Origin: Paenibacillus glacialis
GTDB lineage: Bacteria > Bacillota > Bacilli > Paenibacillales > Paenibacillaceae
DNA length: 64,000 bases
Direction of reading: 5' to 3'
Assembly (NCBI RefSeq): GCF_001637205.1
Contig: NZ_LVJH01000018.1
Location: 1 to 64,000 of the forward strand
Within the stretch, counting starts at the first letter, position 1, and every line of letters begins with the position of its first letter. Made by a program: the position numbers and the translations under genes. Below, one piece after another: positions 48,446 through 57,322 of this stretch. The notes beneath the pieces are model-generated. The model did no database searches. It had not been told where the DNA came from and was given only the letters and a program-made list of their open reading frames with translations.

Positions 48446-49615
48446 TTAGTTCAATTGAGGCTTAGTTGGTCCTATTACATATACCGTTCTTCCGGACTTC
48501 CGTCCAAAATTACGTGCATGCTGTAAAGAATCATAATATACATCAATCTTGTTACCCTTTATGGCACCACCCGTATCTTCAGCACGGCGGAATCCAATAC
48601 CTTCAATGTATACCCACCAACCCATAGGGATGATGTTACGGTCAACCGCAATGGTACGTCCCTCTGTTACACGTGTGCCTGAAGCAGTCCGTGTACCTAT
48701 TCCTGGTTCTTCCGAAGAATAAGCGGTCATAGACACGTTCTTAAGGACTTTTTTATATGTGAAGTCAACTCCAGCCTTACTGAGCTTGTTATTGCTTAGG
48801 CTTGCTTTGATAACAGAGCTCTTCTTGCTAGTGTCTTTTTTGATTGCTTCTGAGGATGCTAAGACGGGCTTTTTCTTTGCTTCTGCTTTCGTGCCTACGA
48901 GAACAACTTTATCCTGTCTGCTACTCTGCACTTCTGTGCCAACCTTCTTCATCGATACAAACTTACCGTCTTGATATACTTTCTCGATATGATGAACGAT
49001 CGTGCCAGGCTGTCCATTCTGTGCCACTTTAACATTTCCTTTGAGTAGCGTTGAATCTGAAGTCTTAATAACACGGAAAGGAACTTTCTCTATGCGGTCT
49101 ACAATCTGTTTGTTGATCCGTACAACCTTGATATCTAACTTATCCGTAACTTTACTAGTCAATGCAGGAAACACTTTATCATGCTCTGTAAGTGAAACAC
49201 CTAATTCATGAATAACACCTTTTACATTGCCTTGCGTTGTGAAACGGGATTTGGACTGTCCATCAACAGTAACATTAATCTCGACTGCACGTTGAATAAG
49301 AACCTTATCCCCGTCTTTAATCGAGCTGTTCAGTGCCATGGAAACCTTATCTTCCGGTCTCAATACAATGGCTTGCTCATCAAACATATCACGTAACATC
49401 GTGTGATGGGTTTCTATGGCTTTAACTTGACCATCTACGACCACATACACTTGTTTACGTCCTTGAATGCTGATTAACAAAAGAGTCAAAAGGGAAATCG
49501 CTATTAGAACAATAGCTGCAACAGAGATATTACGTAAATTTTCATACTTCCAACGCGTTGCGTAAGTCATGCTGGATGATGATGAATCATGGGTTTCTTC
49601 TTTCAAAATGCCCAC
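48446..49615 (-). CDS. yabE: Cell-wall protein with G5 and 3D domains (YabE type)
   Basis: A probable membrane-anchored cell-wall hydrolase. One membrane segment (about 25-50) is followed by repeated DUF348 modules, a G5 domain (about 200-250) and a C-terminal 3D domain with MTAYSSEEPG, AVDRNIIPMGWWVYIEG and the DTGGAIKGNKIDVY aspartates. The GTG at 49615 is favoured because AAGGAGG lies 8 nt upstream; the ATG at 49633 contains that SD in its own codons. A ydaO-type riboswitch and terminator lie upstream, so c-di-AMP should reduce expression. Confidence 0.92.
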   Translation of the reverse strand: MGILKEETHDSSSSSMTYATRWKYENLRNISVAAIVLIAISLLTLLLISIQGRKQVYVVVDGQVKAIETHHTMLRDMFDEQAIVLRPEDKVSMALNSSIKDGDKVLIQRAVEINVTVDGQSKSRFTTQGNVKGVIHELGVSLTEHDKVFPALTSKVTDKLDIKVVRINKQIVDRIEKVPFRVIKTSDSTLLKGNVKVAQNGQPGTIVHHIEKVYQDGKFVSMKKVGTEVQSSRQDKVVLVGTKAEAKKKPVLASSEAIKKDTSKKSSVIKASLSNNKLSKAGVDFTYKKVLKNVSMTAYSSEEPGIGTRTASGTRVTEGRTIAVDRNIIPMGWWVYIEGIGFRRAEDTGGAIKGNKIDVYYDSLQHARNFGRKSGRTVYVIGPTKPQLN

Positions 49616-49707
49616 TTTCCGATCCTCCTTCATAGCCTCGCCGTCTATGTAACCATATGCAATCTGCGATTGACGTGACTATTTTAAATTTTTTACAGGA
49701 TACTTTA

Positions 49708-49796
49708 GATAGATTTAACTAAAGTTTGCTCTCACAATTTCAATCATTTCTAAAGAGAATCATGAATTGGGGGTTCGTCTTTAGTTCAATCTATAT
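49708..49796 (-). repeat. Inner-type palindromic repeat in the yabE leader
   Basis: The arms TAGATTTAACTAAAG and CTTTAGTTCAATCTATA surround a CATTTCTAAAGAGAATCATG core. It is flanked by GGATAC and GTATCC. It lies between the riboswitch terminator and the yabE start, so every full-length yabE mRNA carries it. Confidence 0.8.
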
Positions 49797-49902
49797 AGAT
49801 ACTCGAGTATCCTGCATTCATGTGCCAGTCTGCTCGTCATGTTTGTCACCCCCCTGTTAAACAAGAGTATGATGACAACATTGTCTTTATTCAAAAACAA
49901 AA

Positions 49903-49943
49903 GAAGCCATAAGAAAGAGTTAGAGGAACTCTTTCGTGGCTTC
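49903..49943 (-). terminator. Riboswitch-controlled terminator of yabE
   Basis: GAAGCCA/TGGCTTC with an inner AAAGAGTT/AACTCTTT stem is followed on the minus strand by TTTTGTTTTTG. It comes directly after the c-di-AMP aptamer. Confidence 0.92.
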
Positions 49944-49959
49944 CCGAAATTTCGAATAA

Positions 49960-50195
49960 GGGAAATGCATGCACGAGGTTGCCTCTCTTCATAACGCTTA
50001 CGAGGTTAGCTGTCGGGTTCGGACGAAAGAGAGTCGCCCTATCTTAGGTCAACCGCTCATGGCGGCTGCCCTTAAATTCACCCCAAAGACCCAATAAAAG
50101 AAATCAAATACGCCATCCACTGAAGACTTCATCAGTTTTCGATTCGTATTGGTTCCCCCGTTCTCCAACAATTCGGAGATTTAGCGAGACTGGTT
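49960..50195 (-). promoter_or_regulatory. c-di-AMP riboswitch (ydaO-yuaA type)
   Basis: On the minus strand the conserved blocks appear in order: CTCGCTAAATC, GAGAACGGGGGAACC, TTTGGGGTGAA, CGTCCGAACCCGACAGC and TAACCTCGTAAGCG, ending in GAGAGG. These match my recollection of the ydaO-yuaA consensus. An extended variable loop separates the second and third blocks. The class normally switches off cell-wall hydrolase and K+ transport genes when c-di-AMP is high. The sequence from 50196 to 50397 presumably contains the promoter, which I could not place. Confidence 0.92.
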
Positions 50196-50397
50196 CAAGA
50201 AAATAATAAGCTATCAAAAACTGATCAGCTCATATCACTGAAAAGATGATATCGCGTTTCTATGCATGTTGTAAAGCATGAATCAACCACAAAATTCTGA
50301 ATAAATGGTTAAAAATTTGTAATATACTCGCTTTTGGTCACCGTCATACATGTATTGGTCGCTCATGCTCGATTTTACACCACATTTACTCTCGTTT

Positions 50398-51168
50398 TTA
50401 CAATATTCCAAATAAATCCAGTGCATTTCGGGTCGTTATTCGGGCTATTTCTTCGATATCAACACCTTTAATCTGGGCTGCAGCCTCTGCCACCAACCTA
50501 ACATGAGCAGACTCATTTCGCTTTCCTCGATATGGATGTGGGGTAAGATACGGAGAGTCTGTTTCTATCAATAATCGCTCCATGGGCACCTGTGCTAGGA
50601 CCTCTTTTGGCTGTTTAGCATTCTTGAATGTGATAGGTCCTCCGAATGACAAATGGAACCCCATATCGAGACATATTTTAGCGGTTTCCCAACTTCCTGA
50701 GTAAGAGTGCATAATACCACCAACCTCATGTGCCTTCTCTTCTCTTAAAATTCTAACCACATCTTCATGTGCATCCCGATTATGAATCACGATGGGCATC
50801 TTAATCTCACGGGCAAGTCCAATTTGTTGGCGGAACACTTTGTGCTGAACATCCTTAGGAGAGGTATCCCAGTAGTAATCCAACCCAATCTCTCCAATAG
50901 CTACGACCTTCTCGTGTTGGCACAGGGACGCGATCCATTCTAGATCTCCCTCTTTCATCGTAATTGCATCTTGTGGGTGCCAGCCAACTGCCGCATAGAT
51001 GAAATCGTATTTCTCAGCCAAAGTCATGGTCGTTGGGATCGTCTCCCGATTAAAACCGACATTTACCATTTTACTTACGCCACCTTCGACGCAACGTGCA
51101 ATAACCTCTTCACGGTCTTCGTCGAATTGCGGTGCATCGAGATGCGTATGTGTGTCGAACAACATCAT
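50398..51168 (-). CDS. tatD: TatD-family metal-dependent DNase
   Basis: An amidohydrolase-fold nuclease. The roughly 256-residue product begins MMLFDTHTHLD with the first metal His pair and continues with AIGEIGLDYYWDTSP (Glu ligand), PIVIHNRDAHED, IMHSYSGS and LLIETDSPYLTPHP. The start is the first of two ATGs, with AAGGGGG upstream. An open frame continues 84 bp upstream into the HD gene and is not used. It lies 34 bp after the HD gene. Confidence 0.95.
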   Translation of the reverse strand: MMLFDTHTHLDAPQFDEDREEVIARCVEGGVSKMVNVGFNRETIPTTMTLAEKYDFIYAAVGWHPQDAITMKEGDLEWIASLCQHEKVVAIGEIGLDYYWDTSPKDVQHKVFRQQIGLAREIKMPIVIHNRDAHEDVVRILREEKAHEVGGIMHSYSGSWETAKICLDMGFHLSFGGPITFKNAKQPKEVLAQVPMERLLIETDSPYLTPHPYRGKRNESAHVRLVAEAAAQIKGVDIEEIARITTRNALDLFGIL

Positions 51169-51202
51169 GATATAACCCCCTTTTGTCGGTAATAGCATCA
51201 AA

Positions 51203-52483
51203 TCATATGAAAATATGGGTAATAGACGGAGAAAACAGCGATAATGCTGCATTCAGTTTCTCTTCAGGATAATAAAGGTGAACTTTGCCACGATGTAGAC
51301 CACTAATGGATCGTACAATATCTGACACTTCGGATATTTCCTGTAGTCTATCTTGTCGATCTAATAATAAAATTTGTTTCTGACTCACTTCATCACCCGG
51401 ACGAAATATATCGTAGGGAAGATCACTTGGGAGATCAACAACAAGGTCATACTCTGGATCTAGTCCAGCTTTGATAAACGCTTCACGGACATCATTAATC
51501 ATATCCATATTATGTGATTCTAACTCTACATATTTATACAGTCTTCGATGCATGAATCGCTCGCAGAGTTGACTGAGTAATGAATCCCTTTCTGTTGTCC
51601 ACTGCATAAATGCAGTCTGAATGAGCGCTTCATCGAGTTTCAGATACTGCTCAACGCTCAGTTGTTCCTCGAACAAGCTGATTATAGGCTTCATCATGAA
51701 CTCAAATTGGAATCCGCTATTATACAATTCTTTAGCACGTCGAAAGATAAGTCGTAACATTATTTCAGAACTTCTTGTCACAGGATGAAAATACACTTGC
51801 CAGTACATTTGGTATCTTGACATAAGATAGTCTTCAACAGCATGCATTCCTGATTCTTTCACCACGATTCGCCCATCATGGGGTCTTAGCATCCGAATGA
51901 TACGATCGACATCGATTGTACCGTAATTTACACCTGTGTAATATGCGTCTCGGAGCAAGTAATCCATCCTGTCAGCGTCCAGTGGGCTAGATACAAGATT
52001 GACAACAATCGCTTTATCATAAGTTTTTGCAATGACTGAAGCAACCTTTGCTGGTAATTCAGGATCTACCTCACATAGGATGTTATGTATTTCGGTATCT
52101 CCAAGAATGATGCGACAGGTCCAGTCTTCATGATTCATGTCAAAAGCTTCTTCTATAGAGTGCGAGAAAGGTCCATGCCCTAAATCATGCAACAAGGCAG
52201 CACAAAGTGTTAGTAACTTCTCTTCCTTGGGCCAATCAGCATACTGGTTTCTTTCAAACAACGAAATGATCTGCCTTGTAATCTCATAGACTCCTAGCGA
52301 ATGTGAGAAACGACTATGTTCAGCCCCATGAAAAGTGAAATAAGATGTCCCTAACTGACGTATACGACGGAGCCGCTGAAATTCAGCTGTATTGATCAAG
52401 CGCCAAATCGTCGTATCCTGTACATGGATATAATTATGAACTGGATCTTTGAATACCTTTTCTTCATTTAGAGGACGCATCAT
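51203..52483 (-). CDS. HD-domain phosphohydrolase (YwfO-like)
   Basis: A 426-residue protein of the dGTPase-like HD superfamily. The N terminus KVFKDPVHNYIHVQDT and TSYFTFHGAEHSRFSHSLGV supplies the first metal His. LLHDLGHGPFSHSIEEAF is the HD motif, and SPLDADRMDYLLRDAYYTG supplies the last Asp. The family can hydrolyse nucleotide triphosphates; the substrate here is unknown. The SD AAGGAG lies before the ATG. Such genes normally lie elsewhere in Bacillus, so its link with tatD is a local feature. Confidence 0.88.
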   Translation of the reverse strand: MMRPLNEEKVFKDPVHNYIHVQDTTIWRLINTAEFQRLRRIRQLGTSYFTFHGAEHSRFSHSLGVYEITRQIISLFERNQYADWPKEEKLLTLCAALLHDLGHGPFSHSIEEAFDMNHEDWTCRIILGDTEIHNILCEVDPELPAKVASVIAKTYDKAIVVNLVSSPLDADRMDYLLRDAYYTGVNYGTIDVDRIIRMLRPHDGRIVVKESGMHAVEDYLMSRYQMYWQVYFHPVTRSSEIMLRLIFRRAKELYNSGFQFEFMMKPIISLFEEQLSVEQYLKLDEALIQTAFMQWTTERDSLLSQLCERFMHRRLYKYVELESHNMDMINDVREAFIKAGLDPEYDLVVDLPSDLPYDIFRPGDEVSQKQILLLDRQDRLQEISEVSDIVRSISGLHRGKVHLYYPEEKLNAALSLFSPSITHIFI

Positions 52484-52672
52484 ATCATTTTCACTCCTTT
52501 TTCAATACATTTAGTAGCATAATTAGCACTGTCGAATTATGTTTTATTAGGTCGCATTTTCTCGTTGTAATCCGACACTGCTATCAATAAATCATTGTAC
52601 TCATTTTATATGTAACTTCGTATATTACAACACTTTTCCATAACAATTCCTGTATTTCATGTGTTTTATGGG

Positions 52673-52731
52673 TTGACTAATTTGGGAAAGGTTGGTATTA
52701 TAAATATCATTAAAGTACGAATTATGTCGAA
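52673..52731 (+). promoter_or_regulatory. abrB promoter with Spo0A box
   Basis: A -35 TTGACT (52673-52678), a 17-nt spacer and a -10 TATTAT (52696-52701). A perfect 0A box TGTCGAA lies downstream (52725-52731), with a related CGAA 10 bp before it. This matches the known repression of abrB by Spo0A bound after the start site. Confidence 0.8.
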
Positions 52732-52774
52732 TCGTGACATTTTTATTTAATATTCGAGAGGAGCAAAGATAAAT

Positions 52775-53029
52775 ATGATGAAATCAACAGGAATTGTACG
52801 AAAAGTAGATGAACTAGGACGGGTTGTTATTCCAATCGAATTGCGTCGTACACTAGGAATCGGAGAGAAAGATGCTCTAGAAATCTACGTTGATGGCGAA
52901 CGCATTATTCTTAAGAAATATGAACCAGCTTGTATCTTCTGTGGTAACGCAGAGAACGTGGTATATTTCAAAGGTAAAATTGTTTGTAATGAATGTATTT
53001 CCGAAATACCAACACCTGTGACAATTTAA
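52775..53029 (+). CDS. abrB: Transition-state regulator AbrB
   Basis: Represses post-exponential genes during growth. The 84-residue product has the AbrB DNA-binding N domain (STGIVRKVDELGRVVIPIEL, residues 3-50), nearly identical to B. subtilis AbrB. The C-terminal half differs: it carries CIFCG and CNEC, two CxxC pairs 18 residues apart, which suggest a zinc ribbon in place of the B. subtilis multimerisation domain. It is one of few plus-strand genes and has its own promoter, 0A box and terminator. Confidence 0.95.
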   Translation: MMKSTGIVRKVDELGRVVIPIELRRTLGIGEKDALEIYVDGERIILKKYEPACIFCGNAENVVYFKGKIVCNECISEIPTPVTI

Positions 53030-53032
53030 TTA

Positions 53033-53079
53033 AGAAGTAGAGTATCGAGTGAAACTTATACTTTCTTATATTTTGAAAT
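53033..53079 (+). repeat. Truncated outer repeat (3' half)
   Basis: Only AGTATCGAGTGAAACTTATAC to CTTATATTT remains; the first hairpin is missing. It starts just after the abrB stop codon. Confidence 0.75.
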
Positions 53080-53133
53080 AGGTTATAATAGGAATTATAA
53101 ATTTATTAATTCAAACCTTTTTTATATCTCCTT

Positions 53134-53173
53134 AATGTCTTCTCAAGCTTTGTTTCGAAGCTGAGAGGACATT
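53134..53173 (+). terminator. abrB terminator
   Basis: AATGTC-TCTCA-GCTT pairs with AAGC-TGAGA-GACATT and is followed by TTTTTTTG on the plus strand. The rsmI stop lies 28 bp beyond, on the other strand. Confidence 0.88.
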
Positions 53174-53201
53174 TTTTTGTCTTTTGTCACAAAGAATTCA
53201 T

Positions 53202-54086
53202 TTATAGCAAGGCATTATATATATCTCGCTTGGATACCCCACGATCCGTTGCTGTTCTTTTCATCGCATCTTTACGTGAGTCTCCCTCTTTCTCATAATG
53301 TGTAACATGTTCTTCTAAAGATAAATCCTGCCACCATGCATCCCTCTGAGCCTGTTCTTCTTCCTTACTTGCCCCTTCCACCACGACTACATATTCTCCA
53401 ATAGGTGAATGTTCATCTAACCATAGTAGGCATTCATCAATGCTACCACGTACAATCTCTTCGTATCGCTTGGTCAATTCACGTGCAAGTACGATCCTAC
53501 GATTCCCCAATGTTTCTAACAGGAACCCTAAAGTCTTAATAATACGATGTGGGGACTCATAGAACAGTAAGGTTCCTTGTCCATACTGTAGAGTTGTTAG
53601 GACACTCTGAATATCTTTTCGCTCACGAGGCAGAAATCCAGCAAAGGTAAACCGTTCTGTCGACAGCCCTGATACGATTAACGCTGAAAGTGCCGCATTA
53701 GCACCAGGAATCGGAATCACTGGAATGCCTTCGGCTATGGCTAACTTCACAAGGTCTGATCCCGGATCAGAAATAGCCGGCAAACCGGCATCACTCACAA
53801 GTGCCAAATTTTTTCCTTCTATTATATATCGAATTAACTCTGGACCGCTTGCGAGCTTATTGTGCTCATGATAACTAAATAAATGTTCAGGCGTTATTTC
53901 AAAGTGAGTCAATAATTTGCGCGTCTGACGTGTATCTTCAGCTGCAATAATGTCACACTCCTTCAAAATTCTTACCGCACGAAAAGTGATGTCCTCTAAA
54001 TTACCGATCGGTGTGCCCACAAGATACAATGAACCGCTTGTCCGAGTTGTTTCGCCTTGAAAGCTGCTTTGCTTCTGAATATTCAT
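53202..54086 (-). CDS. rsmI: 16S rRNA (cytidine1402-2'-O)-methyltransferase
   Basis: Methylates the ribose of C1402 in the decoding centre. The 294-residue SAM-dependent tetrapyrrole-methylase-fold protein has YLVGTPIGNLEDIT, IAAEDTRQTRKLL, LVSDAGLPAISDPG and IPGANAALSAL. A C-terminal helical domain ends in RGVSKRDIYNALL. It lies 13 bp after trmN6. Confidence 0.97.
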   Translation of the reverse strand: MNIQKQSSFQGETTRTSGSLYLVGTPIGNLEDITFRAVRILKECDIIAAEDTRQTRKLLTHFEITPEHLFSYHEHNKLASGPELIRYIIEGKNLALVSDAGLPAISDPGSDLVKLAIAEGIPVIPIPGANAALSALIVSGLSTERFTFAGFLPRERKDIQSVLTTLQYGQGTLLFYESPHRIIKTLGFLLETLGNRRIVLARELTKRYEEIVRGSIDECLLWLDEHSPIGEYVVVVEGASKEEEQAQRDAWWQDLSLEEHVTHYEKEGDSRKDAMKRTATDRGVSKRDIYNALL

Positions 54087-54099
54087 ACTTCACCCTCTT

Positions 54100-54861
54100 T
54101 TAATTTCTTTTTTCTTTATCTCCATAATAAATATCTATTAACTCTTGGCAATATTCGTTCTGCTCATTGTATACAATCAGTGGGGGTAGAATTCTCACTT
54201 CTGGCTTCCCATCTCGTAAAGCCTCAATCAATACCATATTAGCTTCAGAATGAGCACGAGAGTGTACAAATCGAATTCGTTTCGGCTCTAGTCGATTCTC
54301 CCTCATTAATGTGATTAGATCCCCTAAGCGTTGAGGTTTATGCACCATATTCACTTTCCCACCTGTACGCACTAAACGTGAGCAAGCTTGCAATACCTCC
54401 TCAAGCGTACAATTGATCTCATGACGAGCTATCGCTTGATGTTCATTTAGCTTAATATCACTGCCATTCATCGGCATATAGGGCGGGTTCACCGTAATGG
54501 CATCATATATACCATGTCCCATTTCCTTATAAAGCTCACGCAGATCTCCCTCTCGGATGACGATGGACTCCTCCAGTTCATTCAGTTGAACGCTACGACG
54601 TGCCATATCAGCTAGTCTAGGTTGAATTTCGATACCTTCAATAGAAGCTTTCGTACGAGACGTTAATAACAATGGAATTACTCCATTGCCTGTACACAAA
54701 TCCAATATACGCCCTTTGGGTGGGATACTAGCGAACCGCGCTAACAAAACCGCATCCATAGAGAAACTAAATACCTCGTCGCTCTGAATGATCCCAAGAT
54801 CGTGCGTTAATAAATCATCAATTCGTTCAGACTCTTTAAGAATGACATTATCTATATTCAT
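54100..54861 (-). CDS. trmN6: tRNA1(Val) (adenine37-N6)-methyltransferase-like protein
   Basis: The 253-residue class I methyltransferase has the SAM loop ILDLCTGNGVIPLLL and the amino-methylase motif TVNPPYMP. It corresponds to B. subtilis yabB, located between yabA and rsmI. The exact methylated base has not been established by this sequence; annotation by family is to TrmN6. The ATG overlaps no neighbour. Confidence 0.9.
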   Translation of the reverse strand: MNIDNVILKESERIDDLLTHDLGIIQSDEVFSFSMDAVLLARFASIPPKGRILDLCTGNGVIPLLLTSRTKASIEGIEIQPRLADMARRSVQLNELEESIVIREGDLRELYKEMGHGIYDAITVNPPYMPMNGSDIKLNEHQAIARHEINCTLEEVLQACSRLVRTGGKVNMVHKPQRLGDLITLMRENRLEPKRIRFVHSRAHSEANMVLIEALRDGKPEVRILPPLIVYNEQNEYCQELIDIYYGDKEKRN

Positions 54862-54911
54862 ATACCCAATCCTTACACAGTTTATTATTCAAACAGACAG
54901 AAACAATATTT

Positions 54912-55011
54912 CAAGTAGCAACAGCCATACCGTCCCTTAAGAACGGGTATCCGTCTCTTCGGAAATATTAGAAGGAGCATATCAAGTGAAACTTATACTT
55001 TCTTATATTTC
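54912..55011 (+). repeat. Outer two-hairpin repeat next to yabA terminator
   Basis: Runs from CAAGTAGCAACAGCC through CCGTCCCTTAAGAACGG and GGAAATATTAG to CTTATATTT, without an inner insert. It abuts the yabA terminator. Confidence 0.85.
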
Positions 55012-55016
55012 AAAAA

Positions 55017-55042
55017 AACCGTAGGCAATTTCTCCTACGGCT
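55017..55042 (-). terminator. yabA terminator
   Basis: CCGTAGG/CCTACGG with an 8-nt loop is followed on the minus strand by TTTTTTTG. Confidence 0.88.
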
Positions 55043-55050
55043 TGTTTTTG

Positions 55051-55410
55051 CTATTTATTCAGAAAAGACAGACAGAATAGACAGTCACCTTCGGTTCGTA
55101 AGTGCCCATAATAGACATTACAAATATGGAAGCCTTCATGATATAACCTCGCAAGGTTATCATATCCCTCTCCAACGACATCTTCTAGAATTTCATGTGG
55201 ATGAGGTACTATAGAAGACGCGGCTCTTTCTTCCATGAGTTGAGCTTCTCTTTTCAATATAATTCGAAGTCGCTCATTCTCCAAGATTAGTCGATTATTC
55301 TCTTCAAGGAGTTCCTTGACGAGTAGCTTCAACTCACCTAGATCACTGTGCATGTTTTCCATTTGTTCTTCCATTTCCTGCATGCGTAGAAATACATTTT
55401 TCTTTTCCAT
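55051..55410 (-). CDS. yabA: Replication initiation control protein YabA
   Basis: Restrains DnaA and binds the DnaN clamp. The 119-residue product has an N-terminal leucine-zipper coiled coil (about 3-65, tetramerisation) and a C-terminal zinc domain with FHICNVYYG and CLFCLSF. It sits in the conserved holB-ricT-yabA-trmN6 order. A terminator follows directly, so it ends this operon segment. Confidence 0.96.
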   Translation of the reverse strand: MEKKNVFLRMQEMEEQMENMHSDLGELKLLVKELLEENNRLILENERLRIILKREAQLMEERAASSIVPHPHEILEDVVGEGYDNLARLYHEGFHICNVYYGHLRTEGDCLFCLSFLNK

Positions 55411-55440
55411 GTTTCCACCCCGAACAGTGACCTCATTGGT

Positions 55441-56241
55441 CTACTTGATGACAACGTCATCCATTGGAAGTTCCTTAACTTTGCCCAATTCGAACAATTG
55501 CACGTGAACACTTCGGCTACCAGCATTAATTCCTACGACTTTGCCATCCCCTAAAGCAGTGACGACCATTTTGCCAACGGCAGGCAGTTCTTCTCTTACG
55601 CTTTCGTAGTTATCATGCTCAAACTTAAGGCAACACATGAGTCTTCCACACAATCCGGAAATTTTGGTTGGGTTCAACGATAATCGTTGATCCTTCGCCA
55701 TCTTAATAGATACCGGTTCGAAATCTCCAAGCCAAGATGAGCAACATAGAATTCGTCCACATGGACCAATACCACCTAACATTTTGGCTTCATCACGAAC
55801 ACCAATTTGTCTTAACTCAATTCTTGTTCTGAAGATACTCGCAAGATCTTTGACAAGTTCTCGGAAATCGACTCTTCCTTCAGCTGTAAAATAAAAAATA
55901 ATTTTGTTTCGGTCAAACGTAAATTCTACGTCCACAAGCTTCATTTTGAGTTCGTGGTCCCGAATTTTATTTAAACAGGTAGCAAACGCATCTTTTGCTG
56001 CCTGTTGATTCTCTTCCACAATACTAGCGTCGGAATCACTCGCGATACGAATAACCTTCTTCAGTGGTAATACCACATCTGATTCCTGCACCTCTTTTTT
56101 TCCAACGACGACTTTTCCGTATTCGATCCCACGCGCTGTTTCTACTATAACGCTATGATCTTTCATAATAGGGAAGTCCAATGGATCAAAATAATAGATC
56201 TTACCGGCCTTTTTAAACCGGACACCCACTACACTGTACAA
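55441..56241 (-). CDS. ricT: Regulatory Fe-S complex subunit RicT (PSP1 domain, YaaT)
   Basis: Part of the RicA-RicF-RicT complex that affects RNase Y, Spo0A phosphorylation, competence and biofilms in B. subtilis. The 266-residue PSP1 protein has cysteine-rich segments GPCGRILCCSSW and GLCGRLMCCLKFE, the Fe-S ligands. It lies between holB and yabA. The partner genes ricA and ricF are not in this window. Confidence 0.95.
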   Translation of the reverse strand: MYSVVGVRFKKAGKIYYFDPLDFPIMKDHSVIVETARGIEYGKVVVGKKEVQESDVVLPLKKVIRIASDSDASIVEENQQAAKDAFATCLNKIRDHELKMKLVDVEFTFDRNKIIFYFTAEGRVDFRELVKDLASIFRTRIELRQIGVRDEAKMLGGIGPCGRILCCSSWLGDFEPVSIKMAKDQRLSLNPTKISGLCGRLMCCLKFEHDNYESVREELPAVGKMVVTALGDGKVVGINAGSRSVHVQLFELGKVKELPMDDVVIK

Positions 56242-56302
56242 AAAGCTAACCCCCTACCATCACTTCTTCGTGTTCCCTAAAAACAATGGGGTCAAGTAAA
56301 CC

Positions 56303-57277
56303 TCAATCATCTAACCCCATCAAAAACTGTTCCAGACAGAGTTGTCCATTCACATTATAACGTAACTTTTTCTTCGCTTCTGCGGCCAGATCCATATAGG
56401 AGACCCACTGCGCAGTACTTCTTGAAAAAGCCTGTGAAGACAAATACTCTAGCTGATCTATAAAAACGATACTTTCGTGCCTTTCGTATTGAACGTGCAG
56501 CATATCTTTAAACCACAAATGAAACAGGTTAAAGAGAATATCTAGGTGCTCTGAGAGTCCTGCTTTGAACAGCTTCGTTCCCGCAGTAATAAGAGACGTG
56601 CTCCCTCTGCCCATAGACTCCTTCCCTAATTGTAACACTACGTTTCTAATTTCTGCAAACCAATTCTGCTCAAGCAGTTCCCTACATCCTTCCAATCCAG
56701 AAGATAAATGAACCGCGCAACGAACTAACGGTGAAGGATACCCTTCATTAATGAGAACTTGAAGCATCATCGAAGGACTTAATGGACTAAATGATACGCG
56801 CTGGGACCTAGATTGAATCGTAGGAAGGAGTGCTTGTACATTCTCTGCAATCAAAATAGCCACTGCGGGAATGGGTGGTTCTTCAAGAAATCTAAGTAAG
56901 CTATTGGCCGCTTGATTCGTCATCGTGTCGGCATGGTCAATAATATATACTTTCGGATTCTTTGATTCCGATCGATAGGAAAAGACCCGCTGTAATCCAC
57001 GGATCTGCTCAATTTTGATGGATGCACCGTCTGGATTGATCAGATATAAATCAGGATGATTACCGTGCTCGACTTTACGGCATTCTAAACACTTGCCACA
57101 GGCGTCGTCCTTCATTTCAGTGCAAAATAATGCTTGTGCAAATGTCAGTGCCGTCTTCATCTGACCACTGCCCGCAGGGCCGTCAAACAAATATGCATGG
57201 TTCACGCTGTCTTTGCGTAATCCACTCTGAAGAATTTTCTTCGCATCAGCCTGCCCTAGAATATCATTAAAAGACAT
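56303..57277 (-). CDS. holB: DNA polymerase III delta' subunit
   Basis: A clamp-loader subunit. The 324-residue AAA+ protein has FNDILGQADAKKIL, the P-loop-like GPAGSGQMKTAL, where the Walker lysine is replaced by Gln, the zinc module CTEMKDDACGKCLECRKVEH and TIQSRSQRVSF. Loss of the Walker lysine fits a delta' that does not hydrolyse ATP. The ATG at 57277 with AAGAGGA is used; upstream codons lack an SD. Confidence 0.94.
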   Translation of the reverse strand: MSFNDILGQADAKKILQSGLRKDSVNHAYLFDGPAGSGQMKTALTFAQALFCTEMKDDACGKCLECRKVEHGNHPDLYLINPDGASIKIEQIRGLQRVFSYRSESKNPKVYIIDHADTMTNQAANSLLRFLEEPPIPAVAILIAENVQALLPTIQSRSQRVSFSPLSPSMMLQVLINEGYPSPLVRCAVHLSSGLEGCRELLEQNWFAEIRNVVLQLGKESMGRGSTSLITAGTKLFKAGLSEHLDILFNLFHLWFKDMLHVQYERHESIVFIDQLEYLSSQAFSRSTAQWVSYMDLAAEAKKKLRYNVNGQLCLEQFLMGLDD

Positions 57278-57322
57278 AAATCCTCTTTTCCTGGATAAAT
57301 CCGTCAAGGACACAATCATCTA

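Noticed and set aside
48759..49211. Plus-strand frames opposite yabE (an S1025-like antisense RNA is known in B. subtilis)
   Set aside because: No promoter or terminator for an antisense RNA could be identified, and the frames are shadows of yabE.
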